Shown: positions 12,495 to 23,179, counted from the first letter of the stretch. The stretch: DNA of 64,000 nucleotides from Brachycybe producta (GCA_036925085.1 JAUPFP010000021.1:1948027-2012026), one strand, 5' to 3'. Notes: generated by a model not told the origin, from the sequence alone. A program made the numbers and translations.

Positions 12495-12855
12495 CAGCTA
12501 GCTGCTTTTCAAACTCTGATTATTCTGTCTTCCAGAAGAGCAAAATTAAGAGAAACTAGAAAGTGTTTCAGAAACTAGAAGTGTATCCAAATCACGGGTA
12601 TTTTCATGTTGATATTTTTAAATATATCAACATGAAAAAAATACCCTTAAGTGATCGGGATATAAACTTTTTAAAGATAAAAGTTTTAAAAAATATCATT
12701 TGCTTAAAGTGGGGTCGTTTTCAAACTCACATAAAAAGATAACAACGTGAAAATATTCTTAGTTTCTAAAACACTTTCGAATTTCTTTTTATATTGCACC
12801 TCAAAGCCAGATAATCGTAGTTCGTTTACACTTTAAAAACCACCTTAACACAGTA
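12495..12855. repeat. Family A foldback MITE
   Basis: Left arm cagaagagcaaaattaagag followed by gtgtttcagaaactagaag; right end acactttaaaaaccacctta, the second of the two terminal types. Arms about 150 bp. Confidence 0.65.
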
Positions 12856-13324
12856 AATATGGCTTCGAAAGCATAGAAACTGAACTATTTATTATTGATA
12901 TTAAGTGTTTTTTGTGTCAAAATTTATTTATAAAGGTATTTTTAGTTGAGCTTTTTTTTTTGAAGTGTTATTGAAATTCTTTTTCTTCCTTGAACACAAA
13001 ACATATTCAAAACACAAACTTTTATAACATAATATTAATAATGGGATTAATAAAGATTTGAACGAATGTACAGACAATTTGATCAAAATATGTCACAAGA
13101 TTTGAGACGCCTATTTTGGGGGGGGGGGGGGGGGCAGATTCGCATGCCAACATAGAAATACACGTGTGAAACACAATAACGGAGGCGATTTTCTGTATAG
13201 AAGCATTAGGCGCGCGCCTAGGGCTCTTTAATTTTTAATGGCGCCAAATGTGAAAACTTTAAACAAATATATTCGTACATTTTTTAGAAGACTTCACATT
13301 TTTATTTGAGAGGGGAGTTTAAAT

Positions 13325-13590
13325 TTAAGTGTTTCAAACTCTTCATTATTCTGTCTTCCAGAAGCGCAAAATTAAGAGAAACTGGAATGTGTTGGCAGCT
13401 CAATCACTTAAGGGTTTTTTTCATGAAGATATCTTTCAAAATAAGCTTTTTGTGGACAAAAATAAAAGTTGAGTCATTTTCAGATTCACTTAAAAACACG
13501 TTCAAGTTTCTCTTCATTGTGCACCTGAAAGACAGAATAATCAGTGTTCGAGAGACGTTTGCACTTTTAAAACCATCTCAATTTTAATAG
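13325..13590. repeat. Family A foldback MITE
   Basis: Left arm ttattctgtcttccagaagc; right arm gacagaataatcagtgttcg through ttttaaaaccatct. The central loop is shortened. Confidence 0.6.
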
Positions 13591-13747
13591 GGAAACAATT
13601 ATCAAGAAATCAGGGGCTTCAAGAATCAAACAAGGCCAAAGGAGCCTCATCGAATATAAACGCGCCGTTGCATAATAAATAAGTTGGACTCTCGATGGGG
13701 AAATTAAATTTGTCCCCGCTTTTTAAAAAGTCTCGATTTAGCGCAAG

Positions 13748-13753
13748 TTTATT
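13748..13753 (-). terminator. Candidate poly(A) signal, GT92 gene A
   Basis: AATAAA on the minus strand (TTTATT on the plus strand), about 55 nt downstream of the stop codon at 13808-13810. Confidence 0.45.
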
Positions 13754-13807
13754 CGCGTAATTGAGGTAAACCGGTCTCCATTTTGTCATAACTTTTTGTG
13801 AAAAACA

Positions 13808-15436
13808 TCACGGATTCACTAAACCCAACTTATTTAGGACCAGATTTGATTGTTCGACTAGTTTCTCTTTGTATTTCCATATTGTTTTATCCAAAACGGT
13901 ACTGTTTAAATAAATTTTGTAAAATTTATTCGGTTGTCCCGTCCGATCACGGTTTCTGTAATGGTGCATCCTTCCTTCCTCCTTTGGTATCGTTTTGGAT
14001 TTACATCCTTTCGAACCACAAGACAACGGAAAGTGATTATGAAGAGTTACGACTCGATTGGTCTTATGAAAACATTTCGTACCCATTCCAGGTTTCGAGA
14101 AATTAGCCATACGATGGATTTGATTCAACATGTGGAGATACTTCGGTATTTCTGGAAATGTTTCGCTATGATTTGAATCGAGATAATCATCATAAAAATG
14201 AACGTTAACTGTACACAGAGAAGAATATTTTGATGAAATCGATTGACCTTCTGGACGTGTTTCGTTATATACGATGTTTCGTATCAACTGTTGCCAACTG
14301 TCGACTGTGGTCGGTACGATAACCTCGTCGGTATCGAGAAGTACCACATAATCGTAACGATTAACGCTTCGATAAAGGCAGTCGTTATATGGAATGATTT
14401 CGTTTTGTCGTTTGTGAACGATTTTTCTCGAAAGATACATTATTCTTAGATCGTCTTGGTTTAATTGGTCTCCAGGTAGAGTTAAGTTTCGAGAGTCGAC
14501 GAATCCGTCACTTTGATAATAATTTAACACTTTTTGTATATTTGGATGTACACTCATTGCGTACATAAACACTTTTTGTGCTCCGAGAATTCTCAGAAGT
14601 TCGAACCATTCTATGAGACGTACCGACCGATCGTCGTACAAGTAGTTGAGTCCCTTGACGCATACGGCAATCGTAGCGTTGTTTTCGGGGTTTTCGTCTA
14701 CATTTTCTTGCGGTGGTTCGTCGAAGATACGTAAGGCGATTTTGGCGTTGTCGCAAACCGTTTCCACGAGAGAAACGACGACTGGCATACCACGTTCTTT
14801 TTTCGGTAAAACGCAAGTGATGAGCACGGGATGTAACGTACCATTACGACCGTTTCCCCATCCATTTATCCAAATGTGATGATGAGTAGAAGCATTTGGA
14901 GAGAACTTCGGTTTGTCCTCATCTTCGTACCAAAACTGACAGTAGGTTGTTGGAGGTGGAATCTGATCCACCATTCCCAGTATTCGTATTCTAGGATGTC
15001 CTTCGGGAAAATCACGTTCGTCGTAATAGGCTCCGTAAAGATAGAAATTAATATTTTCTCTCGTGATGAGATGTTGCCAATAGATGTTGTTGATGTTGAG
15101 GTCGAAAACTGATGGTAAAACGGCACAGTTCTTCTTGTACGATCTTTCGGAGTTTCGTGTCAGTGATAGATATGTCACTGGTAAATGCGGTAACTCTCGT
15201 TCCAACCTTTGCATTACGTTTTCCTCCTTGTTTTCAGTTCGGATCTCGGAAGTTTTGATCATCTGATTGAATCCGATTCTCGAAAGAATCCTTTCTTGAA
15301 TTTTCCATATTTGATGATGGTTGGTTTTATTGTAAAATAGAAAAGTGCTGATTGTCGTTAAACTTATAGCCGTGATTAGTAAAATTCCAATATTTCTTCT
15401 TCTCGTAATTATTCTCATCTTGTGTTCTCTGTACAA
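13808..15436 (-). CDS. GT92-family (DUF23) glycosyltransferase A
   Basis: Intronless type II membrane protein of 542 residues. A short basic cytoplasmic tail is followed by one membrane anchor (about residues 16-35) and a lumenal catalytic domain. The family 92 core is clear: CVKGLNYLYDDRS, KRQNEIIPYNDCLYR, then YDYVVLLDTDEVIVP with the metal-binding D368-T-D-E371, and near the end HNHFPLSCG and RMHHYR. Known GT92 enzymes (for example worm GALT-1) add galactose to fucose on N-glycan cores in the Golgi; donor and acceptor here are inferred only from the family. Two starts are possible, M1 or M7; both keep the anchor. The gene directly upstream on the same strand (18886-20568) is a paralogue. 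The lack of introns contrasts with the exon-rich neighbours and suggests an old retrocopy. A second possibility is a related fucose- or galactose-acting enzyme with different specificity. Confidence 0.9.
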   Translation of the reverse strand: MYREHKMRIITRRRNIGILLITAISLTTISTFLFYNKTNHHQIWKIQERILSRIGFNQMIKTSEIRTENKEENVMQRLERELPHLPVTYLSLTRNSERSYKKNCAVLPSVFDLNINNIYWQHLITRENINFYLYGAYYDERDFPEGHPRIRILGMVDQIPPPTTYCQFWYEDEDKPKFSPNASTHHHIWINGWGNGRNGTLHPVLITCVLPKKERGMPVVVSLVETVCDNAKIALRIFDEPPQENVDENPENNATIAVCVKGLNYLYDDRSVRLIEWFELLRILGAQKVFMYAMSVHPNIQKVLNYYQSDGFVDSRNLTLPGDQLNQDDLRIMYLSRKIVHKRQNEIIPYNDCLYRSVNRYDYVVLLDTDEVIVPTTVDSWQQLIRNIVYNETRPEGQSISSKYSSLCTVNVHFYDDYLDSNHSETFPEIPKYLHMLNQIHRMANFSKPGMGTKCFHKTNRVVTLHNHFPLSCGSKGCKSKTIPKEEGRMHHYRNRDRTGQPNKFYKIYLNSTVLDKTIWKYKEKLVEQSNLVLNKLGLVNP

Positions 15437-15799
15437 TTATATTATTAGTAACTGGTTAGATAGAAAAACACAATAAAAAGTTACTTTACTTTGAAACACT
15501 TTGAATTTTAAATTAAATTGCAAGCATTTTTTTTTTCTTGTTGTTAAATGAATGAACTCGGAGAGATGAAAATATCTATTAAAAGTTTGACGCTATGAAT
15601 CATTTTTATAGTGAACTAATTTTTCAAGATTATGATAAATGTTAAGATTGCTAAGTTACGAAGAATTCAAATTAATTGCCACAATAAACAGGTAAAAACT
15701 GTTAAATCGATATTATTATAATAATTTTATTGGTGGTTTGATTAAAGTCATTTATAATTATTTTTGTTTTTTATTGTTTTGCCAATTTTATGAAAATAA

Positions 15800-15935
15800 A
15801 AGTAAAAGTTTATTTTAAAAGATATATGAAACATTGAAAATGAAAATACTTTTTAAGTGACTGAATTATCCTTCTAAAAAAAAACACTTTAAATTTATCG
15901 TTATTTTGTTTCTGAAACTCAGAATAACCAGATTT
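15800..15935. repeat. Family A MITE fragment
   Basis: Only the right half is clear: agtttattttaaaagatata through ccttctaaaaaaaaacactt and cagaataaccaga. It is immediately followed by the palindrome at 15933-16047. Confidence 0.45.
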
Positions 15936-16047
15936 CGAGAGCCCTCCCCCCCGCCTTTTACACCTTAACTCCATTCGATGAACAAAATTAATTTTTTGTT
16001 CATCGAATGGAGTTAAGGTGTAAAAGGGGGGGGGAGGGCTCTCGAAA
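15933..16047. repeat. Near-perfect ~115-bp palindrome
   Basis: The left arm runs from tttcgagagccctcc through caccttaactccattcgatg and aacaaaa. The right arm is its reverse complement, ending ggagggctctcgaaa, and the AT centre is about 6 nt. The only mismatches I see are in the C/G homopolymer and its neighbour. Arms are about 53 bp each. Confidence 0.85.
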
Positions 16048-16664
16048 GTTTGAGGTTTAAAAGTTTTTTGAAAACGTTTTTTTTTTCTTCTTCTTTTCTA
16101 AGTTCTGGTCAAATGTTTCAAAATGAAGTAGTTTCAAGAAAGTAATTGCAAGTTACGTACGACATTTCGTAAATAAACATATATTTAGGAAATTAAGTGC
16201 CGTATACAAATAATAAATATACATACTTATTATCATTATTTGGTATCGATTGACGTTTCACTGGTCCACTTTTCTTTCGTAAAATTGATGAATTACTTGA
16301 AAATGGCCATTTGATTGATTAAACGGATCCTCTGAAGCGTGTTTTATCATTGATATATATAATGATATTATCTGAATTTGGTTTGATATTTTTCTTTCAA
16401 AATTATTAGTAAATTAAGGTAGGAAATATATTTTACGAGTTCGTATATCCTTAGTAACTGATAACTTCACAATGGTATCTTGATTAGCAATAGAAATCTG
16501 TTATCTAAATATGATTATTAATACAATTTATATAATACATATTAATACATTTAGAATATATTAGAAGAAAAAACAGTGGCCATTTTGGACAAATTGCAAA
16601 ATTTCCAAATCTTTTTTCGTACAAAAAGTAGCAAGAATTCAAGAAATATTTTCTACAATTTATT

Positions 16665-16995
16665 ATTATGCATTTCAGAAGAGCAAAAATTAAAAGAAAC
16701 TAGAAAGATCACTTCAATCACTTAGGGGTATTTTCAATGCTATCTTTCAAAATAAACTTTTTATAGACTTAAAAATAAATATCGTCTGCTAAGCTGTTGG
16801 GTTAATTTTTGGTCAATCAATCAATATTGGATCATTTTTAAACTGACAATAACAGCTTATTTTAAAAAGATATCAGCGTGAAAAATAACCTTACTCTTCT
16901 AGTTTTTAAAACACGTTCAAGTTTCTTTTAATTTGGCATCTTAAAGACACAAGCAGAGTTCGAGAGTCATTTACACTTTAAAACCACCTTATCAC
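16665..16995. repeat. Family A foldback MITE
   Basis: Left arm cagaagagcaaaaattaaaag, then gaaactagaaagatcac; right end tttacactttaaaaccacctta. A short extra stretch interrupts the loop. Confidence 0.6.
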
Positions 16996-16999
16996 TGTA

Positions 17000-17310
17000 G
17001 GAAGAAATTGAAATTGTGTTAGAAACTAGAAGTGTAGCTGAGTCGCTTAATAGTATTTTCATGTTGGATATATATCTTTCAAAATAAACTTTTTGTAGAC
17101 AAAAATTTAAAAAAATATCGTCTACTTAAAGTTGCAATAAAAGCTTATTTTAAAAGATATCAACATGAAAATACCCTTTAAGGGAGTGATTGAGTTACTC
17201 TTCTAGTTTATAAAACATGTTCAAGTTTTTTTTTAAATTTTGCACCGGAAAGGCAATAATTAGCTAATCAAGAAGAGTTCAAGGGTGATTTACACTTTAA
17301 AACCACCTTA
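17000..17310. repeat. Family A foldback MITE
   Basis: Left arm gtgttagaaactagaagtgt; right arm ending tttacactttaaaaccacctta. Directly adjacent to the previous copy and to family B at 17315. Confidence 0.6.
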
Positions 17311-17314
17311 ATAC

Positions 17315-17660
17315 CCTCGACACACCTACACAGTTAAATGCATTTAAATATTAAACACGTTCTACAGAGTCCTGTGAAGGTCAAATGGACAATATGTCGA
17401 TTGTCGAATTCAATTTATGCAGTTAATTAATCTGAAAATATTGAGTTAATACATAAATATAATAAATATAATAAATATAATATTGATTTAGTAAAATACT
17501 AAATCAATATTATATTTATTATATTTAAGTATTAACTAAATATTAATAAATAAAGACAATTTTTATTTGGTGTTCTTGTCCTTAACTGGATTCCGTATAA
17601 TTCACCTAAACACATTTAATTTCAATTCATTTAACTCATGTGTGTGTGTACAAAGGTATT
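17315..17660. repeat. Family B element with central palindrome
   Basis: Runs from cgacacacctacacagttaa to catgtgtgtgtgtacaaagg. It contains gttctacagagtcctgtgaag and cttaactggattccgtataa, matching the 2820-3140 copy in inverse orientation. The centre holds a perfect AT-rich inverted repeat (taatattgatttagta / tactaaatcaatatta). Confidence 0.55.
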
Positions 17661-18297
17661 AGTGATATTAATCAAGAGGTTGAGTCATTTTGCTTCTTCT
17701 GTACATATTTTTTTTTCCATAAATATCAAACTGATAAACATCAAATTTATATAATATTTACAATATTTTTTTCTTGTTTTCTTTAAATTAAACATTGAGA
17801 AATCTTAAGTTTATTTAAAATCGAACCGTGAAAAAGTTGAAATCAGATTAAAAAATAAAATAAAAGTTTGATGCGTTTTTATATTTCGTAAATTGATTAG
17901 AAATTGTCATGACAATTATCTTGTGCTTTCGTAACAACCAGAGAGTAATAACGGAAGTTATTATACTTTTTTAATACTAGAAAAAGTTCACGGATTTCAT
18001 TTTAAAAAAATATCTTAGAGAGTAGAAACGAATTACGCCACTGATAAAATAAAATAACATAATTCCCGCCGTTCAGATAGAAAAGCTCGCGTAAACATTT
18101 ACAGTTTTTAATAAATCGGTTGGAGCCTGGAGGAGGAGGAGGCTCAACCATTGTAGAAAACTAAGTAACTTTTTATATAAGGTTCCCTTTTTTTTTTTTT
18201 TTTTTTTGGTAAATTCCAGTCTGGTAGCTTTTTCTTTCAATAATTCTATAGTTTCAATGAATAAACGATATGGTTCAAAATATGGTTAATAATGATT

Positions 18298-18830
18298 AGG
18301 GCTCGGATTTTTATGCAAAAATATCAAAAGCAAAATGTTGCTCAATTTGTGGCCCAAGTGCCAAATTATCAAGTATTATAATTAGAGAGCAACTGCAATT
18401 ATGCTTTTTTTCTAATTAGAGGCTAAGATGTCTTGGGTTACTATCAGTTGTCAACTAGAGTTCTAGCCTCTAACCAGTGTTCTTGATGAGAAAAAGAAAA
18501 AAAACATAATTGAGGATCTGTTTTTTTTTCAAAACTCATTAAGTCCATATTTTGACCAAACCTATTTTATTGCAGTTTTGTAAACAGTTTTCAGAGATGA
18601 ATCGATGTCTTTAATGTTTTTTTTTTCACGTTTTCTATCTCTACATGTTAAAGGATTCGGTCTTTTTGCGTTTCCTGGACGAATTAATTGGAACTGGAGT
18701 ACATGTAAAAAAAAAAAGCTCCTCAATTGTTGGTTGATTTAAACCGGGATTTTTACTTTACAATTTATTGACACTTGAGCCACAGATTGAGAAACGTTTG
18801 CTTGATATTGGCATAAAAATCCGAGTCCTA
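18298..18830. repeat. Family C foldback element, copy 1
   Basis: Terminal inverted repeats agggctcggatttttatgca and gcataaaaatccgagtcct. The core contains ggttactatcagttgtcaac and ttctagcctctaaccagtg, shared with the other two copies. This is the longest copy (about 530 bp), with extra sequence on the right side. Confidence 0.7.
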
Positions 18831-18885
18831 GTGATTACTTTCAAAACATGCTTTATAATGAGACTAGTTATAGGTAACCTTTTTC

Positions 18886-20568
18886 TTATGGTAACAGTCC
18901 TATACTTTTAAGAGTAGCTTTTGTTCTCGATATCATTTCATCTTTATAACGCCACAATGTATCGTCAACGATTGTGTGATTCATGTAGTTCTGTTGACAA
19001 CTTTTCTCTAATCCCATTGTACATCCCGTACGATAATGTTGAAGTCTTCCGTCTTCGACTTCGATGAATACCTTAGGACAGTAAAGTTTCTTTGAATAAC
19101 CACACGAAATTGGATAGTGATTATGTAACGTTAACACTCTTCCAGTTTCGTGAAAACATTTCACGTACTGTCCCGGCTTCGTGAAGTTGTGTGACCTACG
19201 AACATGGCTCAGCATGTGCATGTATTTCGGGATCTCTGACACGTCCACGTCACCCGAATCGGTCATATTATCGAAGAAATACACATTCTGAGCACAGATC
19301 GATGATCGTCGTTGCATCGTAGCTTTACGAACACTTTTTCGTTTGGATTTTGTCGATTTCTGATCTTTCTCGTCGGCAGTTTTTATCAGTTGTTGCCAAT
19401 CGGCTACGTTCGATCCGGCCGGTACGATAACCTCGTCCGTATCGAGAAGAACTACATAATCGTAAATGTAGATATTCCGATACAGACAATCGTTATACGG
19501 AATCACTTCATTCTGTCTTTTATGGAGCACTTTTTTGTTAAGAAAAAGGGCTCTCAGGTGAGGTAAGTTCAGTTGGTCACCCGGAAGTGTAATACGTTGA
19601 ACGTCTACGAATCCTTTTGTCTCGTAGTGACGCAGAACCTTCAAAATGTTCGGATGGATACCGAGGTCGTACAGAAAGACTTTGTCGGCTCCGAGAATTT
19701 CGAGCAGTTCGAGCCACTCGACGAGCTTGAAAGACCGATCATCGTGAAGGAAATTTAACCCTTTGACACAAACGGCGACGGATGGTTTGTCTTCGTCTCC
19801 CAACGATTTCCTTTTCTGTTGCACATTTGTTACGTTTTTGTCAATGAAAACACTGAGTGCATTTGTCGCATTGTCGCAGATGTTTTCTACGAGAGATACG
19901 GCAATCGGTATTTTCTTTTTGTTTTTCGGAAGTGGACACGAAAGAAGTACCGGTTGTAGATCACCGTCTTTACTATTACCCCAAGCTTTGTACCATATGT
20001 AGAGAAAAGTTGTGTTTTCTACTGCGAACACGGGTTTCGATTCCTTTTCGTACCAAAACTGACAAAATGTCACAGGTGGTGGAATACGATCTACCATTCC
20101 TAGAATTCGTACTTGATAATTTCCTTCGGTCAGTTGACGATCGTCGTAATAAGCTCGATATAAGTAAAAGTTAATCCCATCTTTCGTAACGAGATGTTGC
20201 CAATAGATGTTATTGACTTTGATATCGAAGAGAGACGGTAAAAGAGCACACGTCTTATTGTACGACATCGTTACCGAACGTTTCATCGGTAATAGTTTGA
20301 GTGGCAAATGCGGTGCTTCGTTACGCATATCACTTTGAAATTGATTATCTGATGATATCGGCGGTGGAGGAGTTGGTAAAATCAAACGAGTATTTAGACG
20401 TTCGTTCGTAATACTCGTTTGCTGCTGATGTTGTGTGTTGCTCGTAGTGCCGAGCCACATGTTGACGACGCCGTTTTTAACCGGAGTTTGAAGATAAACG
20501 AAAATGATTCCAATACAGGTCCATCCGATGGTGAAGATCACACATTGTCGAACAGTCGTAACTCTCAT
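18886..20568 (-). CDS. GT92-family (DUF23) glycosyltransferase B
   Basis: Paralogue of the gene at 13808-15436: intronless, same strand, 560 residues. One N-terminal anchor (about residues 9-27) follows a short tail, and a proline-rich stem (about residues 60-80) precedes the catalytic domain. It keeps CVKGLNFLHDDRS, KRQNEVIPYNDCLYR, YDYVVLLDTDEVIVP (metal site D376-T-D-E379), HNHYPISCG and RLQHYR. By eye about half the positions in the catalytic domain match gene A, with the region around the DTDE motif almost identical. A basic, serine-rich insert after the active site (about residues 395-420) is longer than in gene A. Expected to act in the Golgi on N-glycans or related acceptors; substrate unknown. 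The start is the first ATG, which gives the shortest tail before the anchor. Confidence 0.9.
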   Translation of the reverse strand: MRVTTVRQCVIFTIGWTCIGIIFVYLQTPVKNGVVNMWLGTTSNTQHQQQTSITNERLNTRLILPTPPPPISSDNQFQSDMRNEAPHLPLKLLPMKRSVTMSYNKTCALLPSLFDIKVNNIYWQHLVTKDGINFYLYRAYYDDRQLTEGNYQVRILGMVDRIPPPVTFCQFWYEKESKPVFAVENTTFLYIWYKAWGNSKDGDLQPVLLSCPLPKNKKKIPIAVSLVENICDNATNALSVFIDKNVTNVQQKRKSLGDEDKPSVAVCVKGLNFLHDDRSFKLVEWLELLEILGADKVFLYDLGIHPNILKVLRHYETKGFVDVQRITLPGDQLNLPHLRALFLNKKVLHKRQNEVIPYNDCLYRNIYIYDYVVLLDTDEVIVPAGSNVADWQQLIKTADEKDQKSTKSKRKSVRKATMQRRSSICAQNVYFFDNMTDSGDVDVSEIPKYMHMLSHVRRSHNFTKPGQYVKCFHETGRVLTLHNHYPISCGYSKKLYCPKVFIEVEDGRLQHYRTGCTMGLEKSCQQNYMNHTIVDDTLWRYKDEMISRTKATLKSIGLLP

Positions 20569-21984
20569 CGTGGAATTATTGTTCTAAACTGTACGACTAA
20601 ACTGCTTCTGCTTATGTTTGCCGATTTGATCCGATCCATGTGTTGGCAACGTTTTCTTTTTGAGTAAATGTACATTTGTATTACATTTAGTTATAAAAAG
20701 AAGGCTTTTTTTTTCTTCTCTCTCTCTTTTTCTATATTTTCAAATGGGCGGCACCTGTTGCTACTTCCACCGCCAACCACCACAACCACGTCTCTCCTTT
20801 CCTTTACGTCAATCAAGTCTTGTTCTGTAAAACAAAAAAATAAAATAATATAGATGTTCACTTATTATGTACGTATTAGCAACTTATTCGACATTTTGAT
20901 TGAATGAAATGAATTAAATATTATGTACAGAGTGAGTCAACAAGACATTTCTTTATTTTGGTGACAAAAATTAAGGTTCTCTCTTAATGACGTGACCACA
21001 TTTTTCGTATACTGAATATTAATTCGTCTGTCTATCATCATCGTCGTATGTCAAAGTTATCTTTTATGTGATTACTCGTAATTGTTTTAGTTTTTTTCTG
21101 TCTTGTTAATTACTCAGCTGGGCTTTAAATATATAATAATAATAAAAAAAGAGATTCTTTGTTTTCTACTCTGCAGATAAAAGTATGCAACATCATGGTT
21201 GGCACGCAATTTACAATTATTGTTACCGAGTGTAAGGACAACGGATTTGTTTTTCTTATGGTAAATTTAGCCTACAGTCTTTCGAAAACATCGTAAGATG
21301 TGTTTTATCATTAATTTAGAAGTTAGTACGCCAGGCCAGCTTACAAAATTTCATAGTGATCCCAGCCAACGATTCATACAAAGCCCATCAGGCTCGTGGG
21401 GCACAGAATACTAATAGGCTCTCAAAGCTCATTTTGCTTCCAAAGTCCACCAGACCCATGGAGCCCATGAAGTTCGTGAAGCCCATTAAGATGAATAGGA
21501 TTGTCAACCCCAGACCTTTGGGCTAAACTTTTGTAAAAGCCTACCTGTACTTGCGCTTGAGTTTTATGTCCGTCTTTAATTGAACAACGTTAAAATTCTA
21601 CTATAATTTATATTCACTGATGTTAACTTATGTCTCGAGACCAAATTGCTTCCTGAACTTTTGGCTGTATTCTAAAACGTTACTTAAAATAAAGCTAACT
21701 TATAGCTACATGTAAGCTTTAAACATAATGCGAGTCACGGGTTCACTTGTCTACTTTCCACGAGGACGCCCTCGTCATTTAAGACATTCTCGGGTCACAA
21801 CGAAGGATGCCCCGGCCCATTATGGCCAGATGTTTGTATAAAAAAAATACTCAAATCATTTTATAAGAAAGTTTTATATTACTGTGTATTATTTTGAAAT
21901 TTAGTTTTTCTTTAAACAACGTTTTAGAATGCAACCAATTGCTTAAGAAGCAGTTTTACTTTCGAGACAAAAGTGGCGCACGAC

Positions 21985-22131
21985 GACACGCAGACCACTT
22001 TTCGACTGCAAAATAAAGTCACACGTGGTTGATCATGTGGTGGCAATGCATTTTCAATGGAAAGACTCAAAGTGGCCGGTTTTGGCGACTACCAGACTTC
22101 ATTTTGCAGTCGAAAAGTTGGTCTGTGTGCT
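21985..22131. repeat. Foldback repeat
   Basis: Inverted arms of about 35 bp: cacgcagaccacttttcgac followed by tgcaaaataaagtc, and on the right gacttcattttgcagtcg followed by aaaagttggtctgtgtg. The loop is about 75 bp. Single copy here, family unknown. Confidence 0.6.
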
Positions 22132-22609
22132 AAGGGCCTTAAAGTGATTTTCTGGGCTTAGCATGTTAGCTTTTTTCTTCCTTTCATGTTATTAGCAAAT
22201 TGTTCAGAAGAACTTTTGTCGTTGCCTAGAACAGAATTCAGTTCGTTTTCTATCTATCTACTCGAATTGAACACCAGATGTGTGGTGATGAAGCCCGGAT
22301 ATGACCATGATAAAACGAGAGCCTTCTTTTATGTATAAAATACACGCACATGTGCTGCAAGCTCGAGGTTCAGTTTTACGGATAAAACGAGAGCGTAGTT
22401 TCTTGTTTAAATATTGTAAAGTGGGTCACTGTCAATTTGTTATTGAGTAACTTTGACATTTGTATCAGTAGTTAATTATGACTATTAGTTTGTGAATTAT
22501 GTGTTTATATATTTTAACCAAATCCAAACACACTGTACAGATTTCATAATTATTAATTAGTAAATTACATTAAGCTTATTAGTTGATTAACGACATGAAA
22601 CAAATCACA

Positions 22610-22740
22610 CTAAGGATGTTTTATGAATAGCTGACTTTCGAACTCTGGATTATTCTGCAGTTTCAAAAGAGCAACACTAAGAAGATATTGACAGTGCGTT
22701 CAAAACTAGAACGGCAACCGAATCAACTAAGGTGGCTGAA
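22610..22740. repeat. Family A MITE, partial left arm
   Basis: Starts atgttttatgaatagctgac (terminal type 1) and continues into gcgttcaaaactagaacggc, then stops. No right arm is seen. Confidence 0.5.
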
Positions 22741-22823
22741 TAGCTATTTATTTTGCTTTTGTTTCTCCCTTTCTTTTCCAGACGGCGTCGCTGCAGTGGT
22801 TACTGCCAAGGTTAGGTTAGAAT

Positions 22824-23028
22824 ACAGGCAATTAGAAAACGGGATGAACAGAAGTTGGCTCCGCCCTTTTTATGATGAACGTAACTTCTAATTGATTGGT
22901 TATGTAGTCTGACGTCACATGCTCCGCCCTTTTTAACGTCGAACCACACAACAAACCAATTAGAAGTTGCAGTTCGTCATAAAAAGGGCGGAGCCAACTT
23001 CTGTTTGTCCCGATTTCTAATTGCCTGT
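22824..23028. mobile_element. Family D foldback MITE with 9-bp target duplication
   Basis: Terminal arms acaggcaattagaaa and tttctaattgcctgt extend inward through aagttggctccgccctttt and its inverse, so the arms are over 50 bp. The element is flanked on both sides by ggttagaat (22815-22823 and 23029-23037). A 9-bp duplication with long inverted ends is typical of Mutator-like non-autonomous elements. TGACGTCA sits in the middle at 22910-22917. Confidence 0.75.
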
Positions 23029-23179
23029 GGTTAGAATAAGGGGCCAAACATTTGGTTGGGAGGAAAATAGTCGCCATCTTGTTCAGACCCAGCAGTATGT
23101 CTGTGCTAGTAGTTTTTATATGAATCAAATATGATTTTGCATTTAGCATTTGTATTTAAAGTATTGGTATGTATTGCAT

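Larger units (their letters stand above)
12300..13807. other. POLE4-GT92 interval (convergent)
   Basis: About 1.5 kb between the 3' ends of two converging genes. It contains family A copies at 12495-12855 and 13325-13590, a 17-G homopolymer at 13118-13134, and a candidate poly(A) signal for the minus-strand gene (TTTATT at 13748-13753). No gene seen. Confidence 0.6.
15437..18885. other. Interval between the two GT92 genes
   Basis: About 3.4 kb with no gene seen. It carries a family A fragment (15800-15935) abutting a long palindrome (15933-16047), two complete family A copies (16665-16995 and 17000-17310), a family B element (17315-17660) and a family C element (18298-18830). The promoter of GT92 gene A should lie just above 15436; no clear TATA box was seen. 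Confidence 0.65.

Noticed and set aside
13934-15266. Several plus-strand open frames of 60-105 codons opposite GT92 gene A (and likewise 19312-20174 opposite gene B)
   Set aside because: They are antisense shadows of long conserved coding sequence; no independent motif.
21330-21540. Repeated 'agcccat'-rich sequence suggestive of a coding relic
   Set aside because: No open frame survives and no family is recognisable; it could equally be a decayed repeat.
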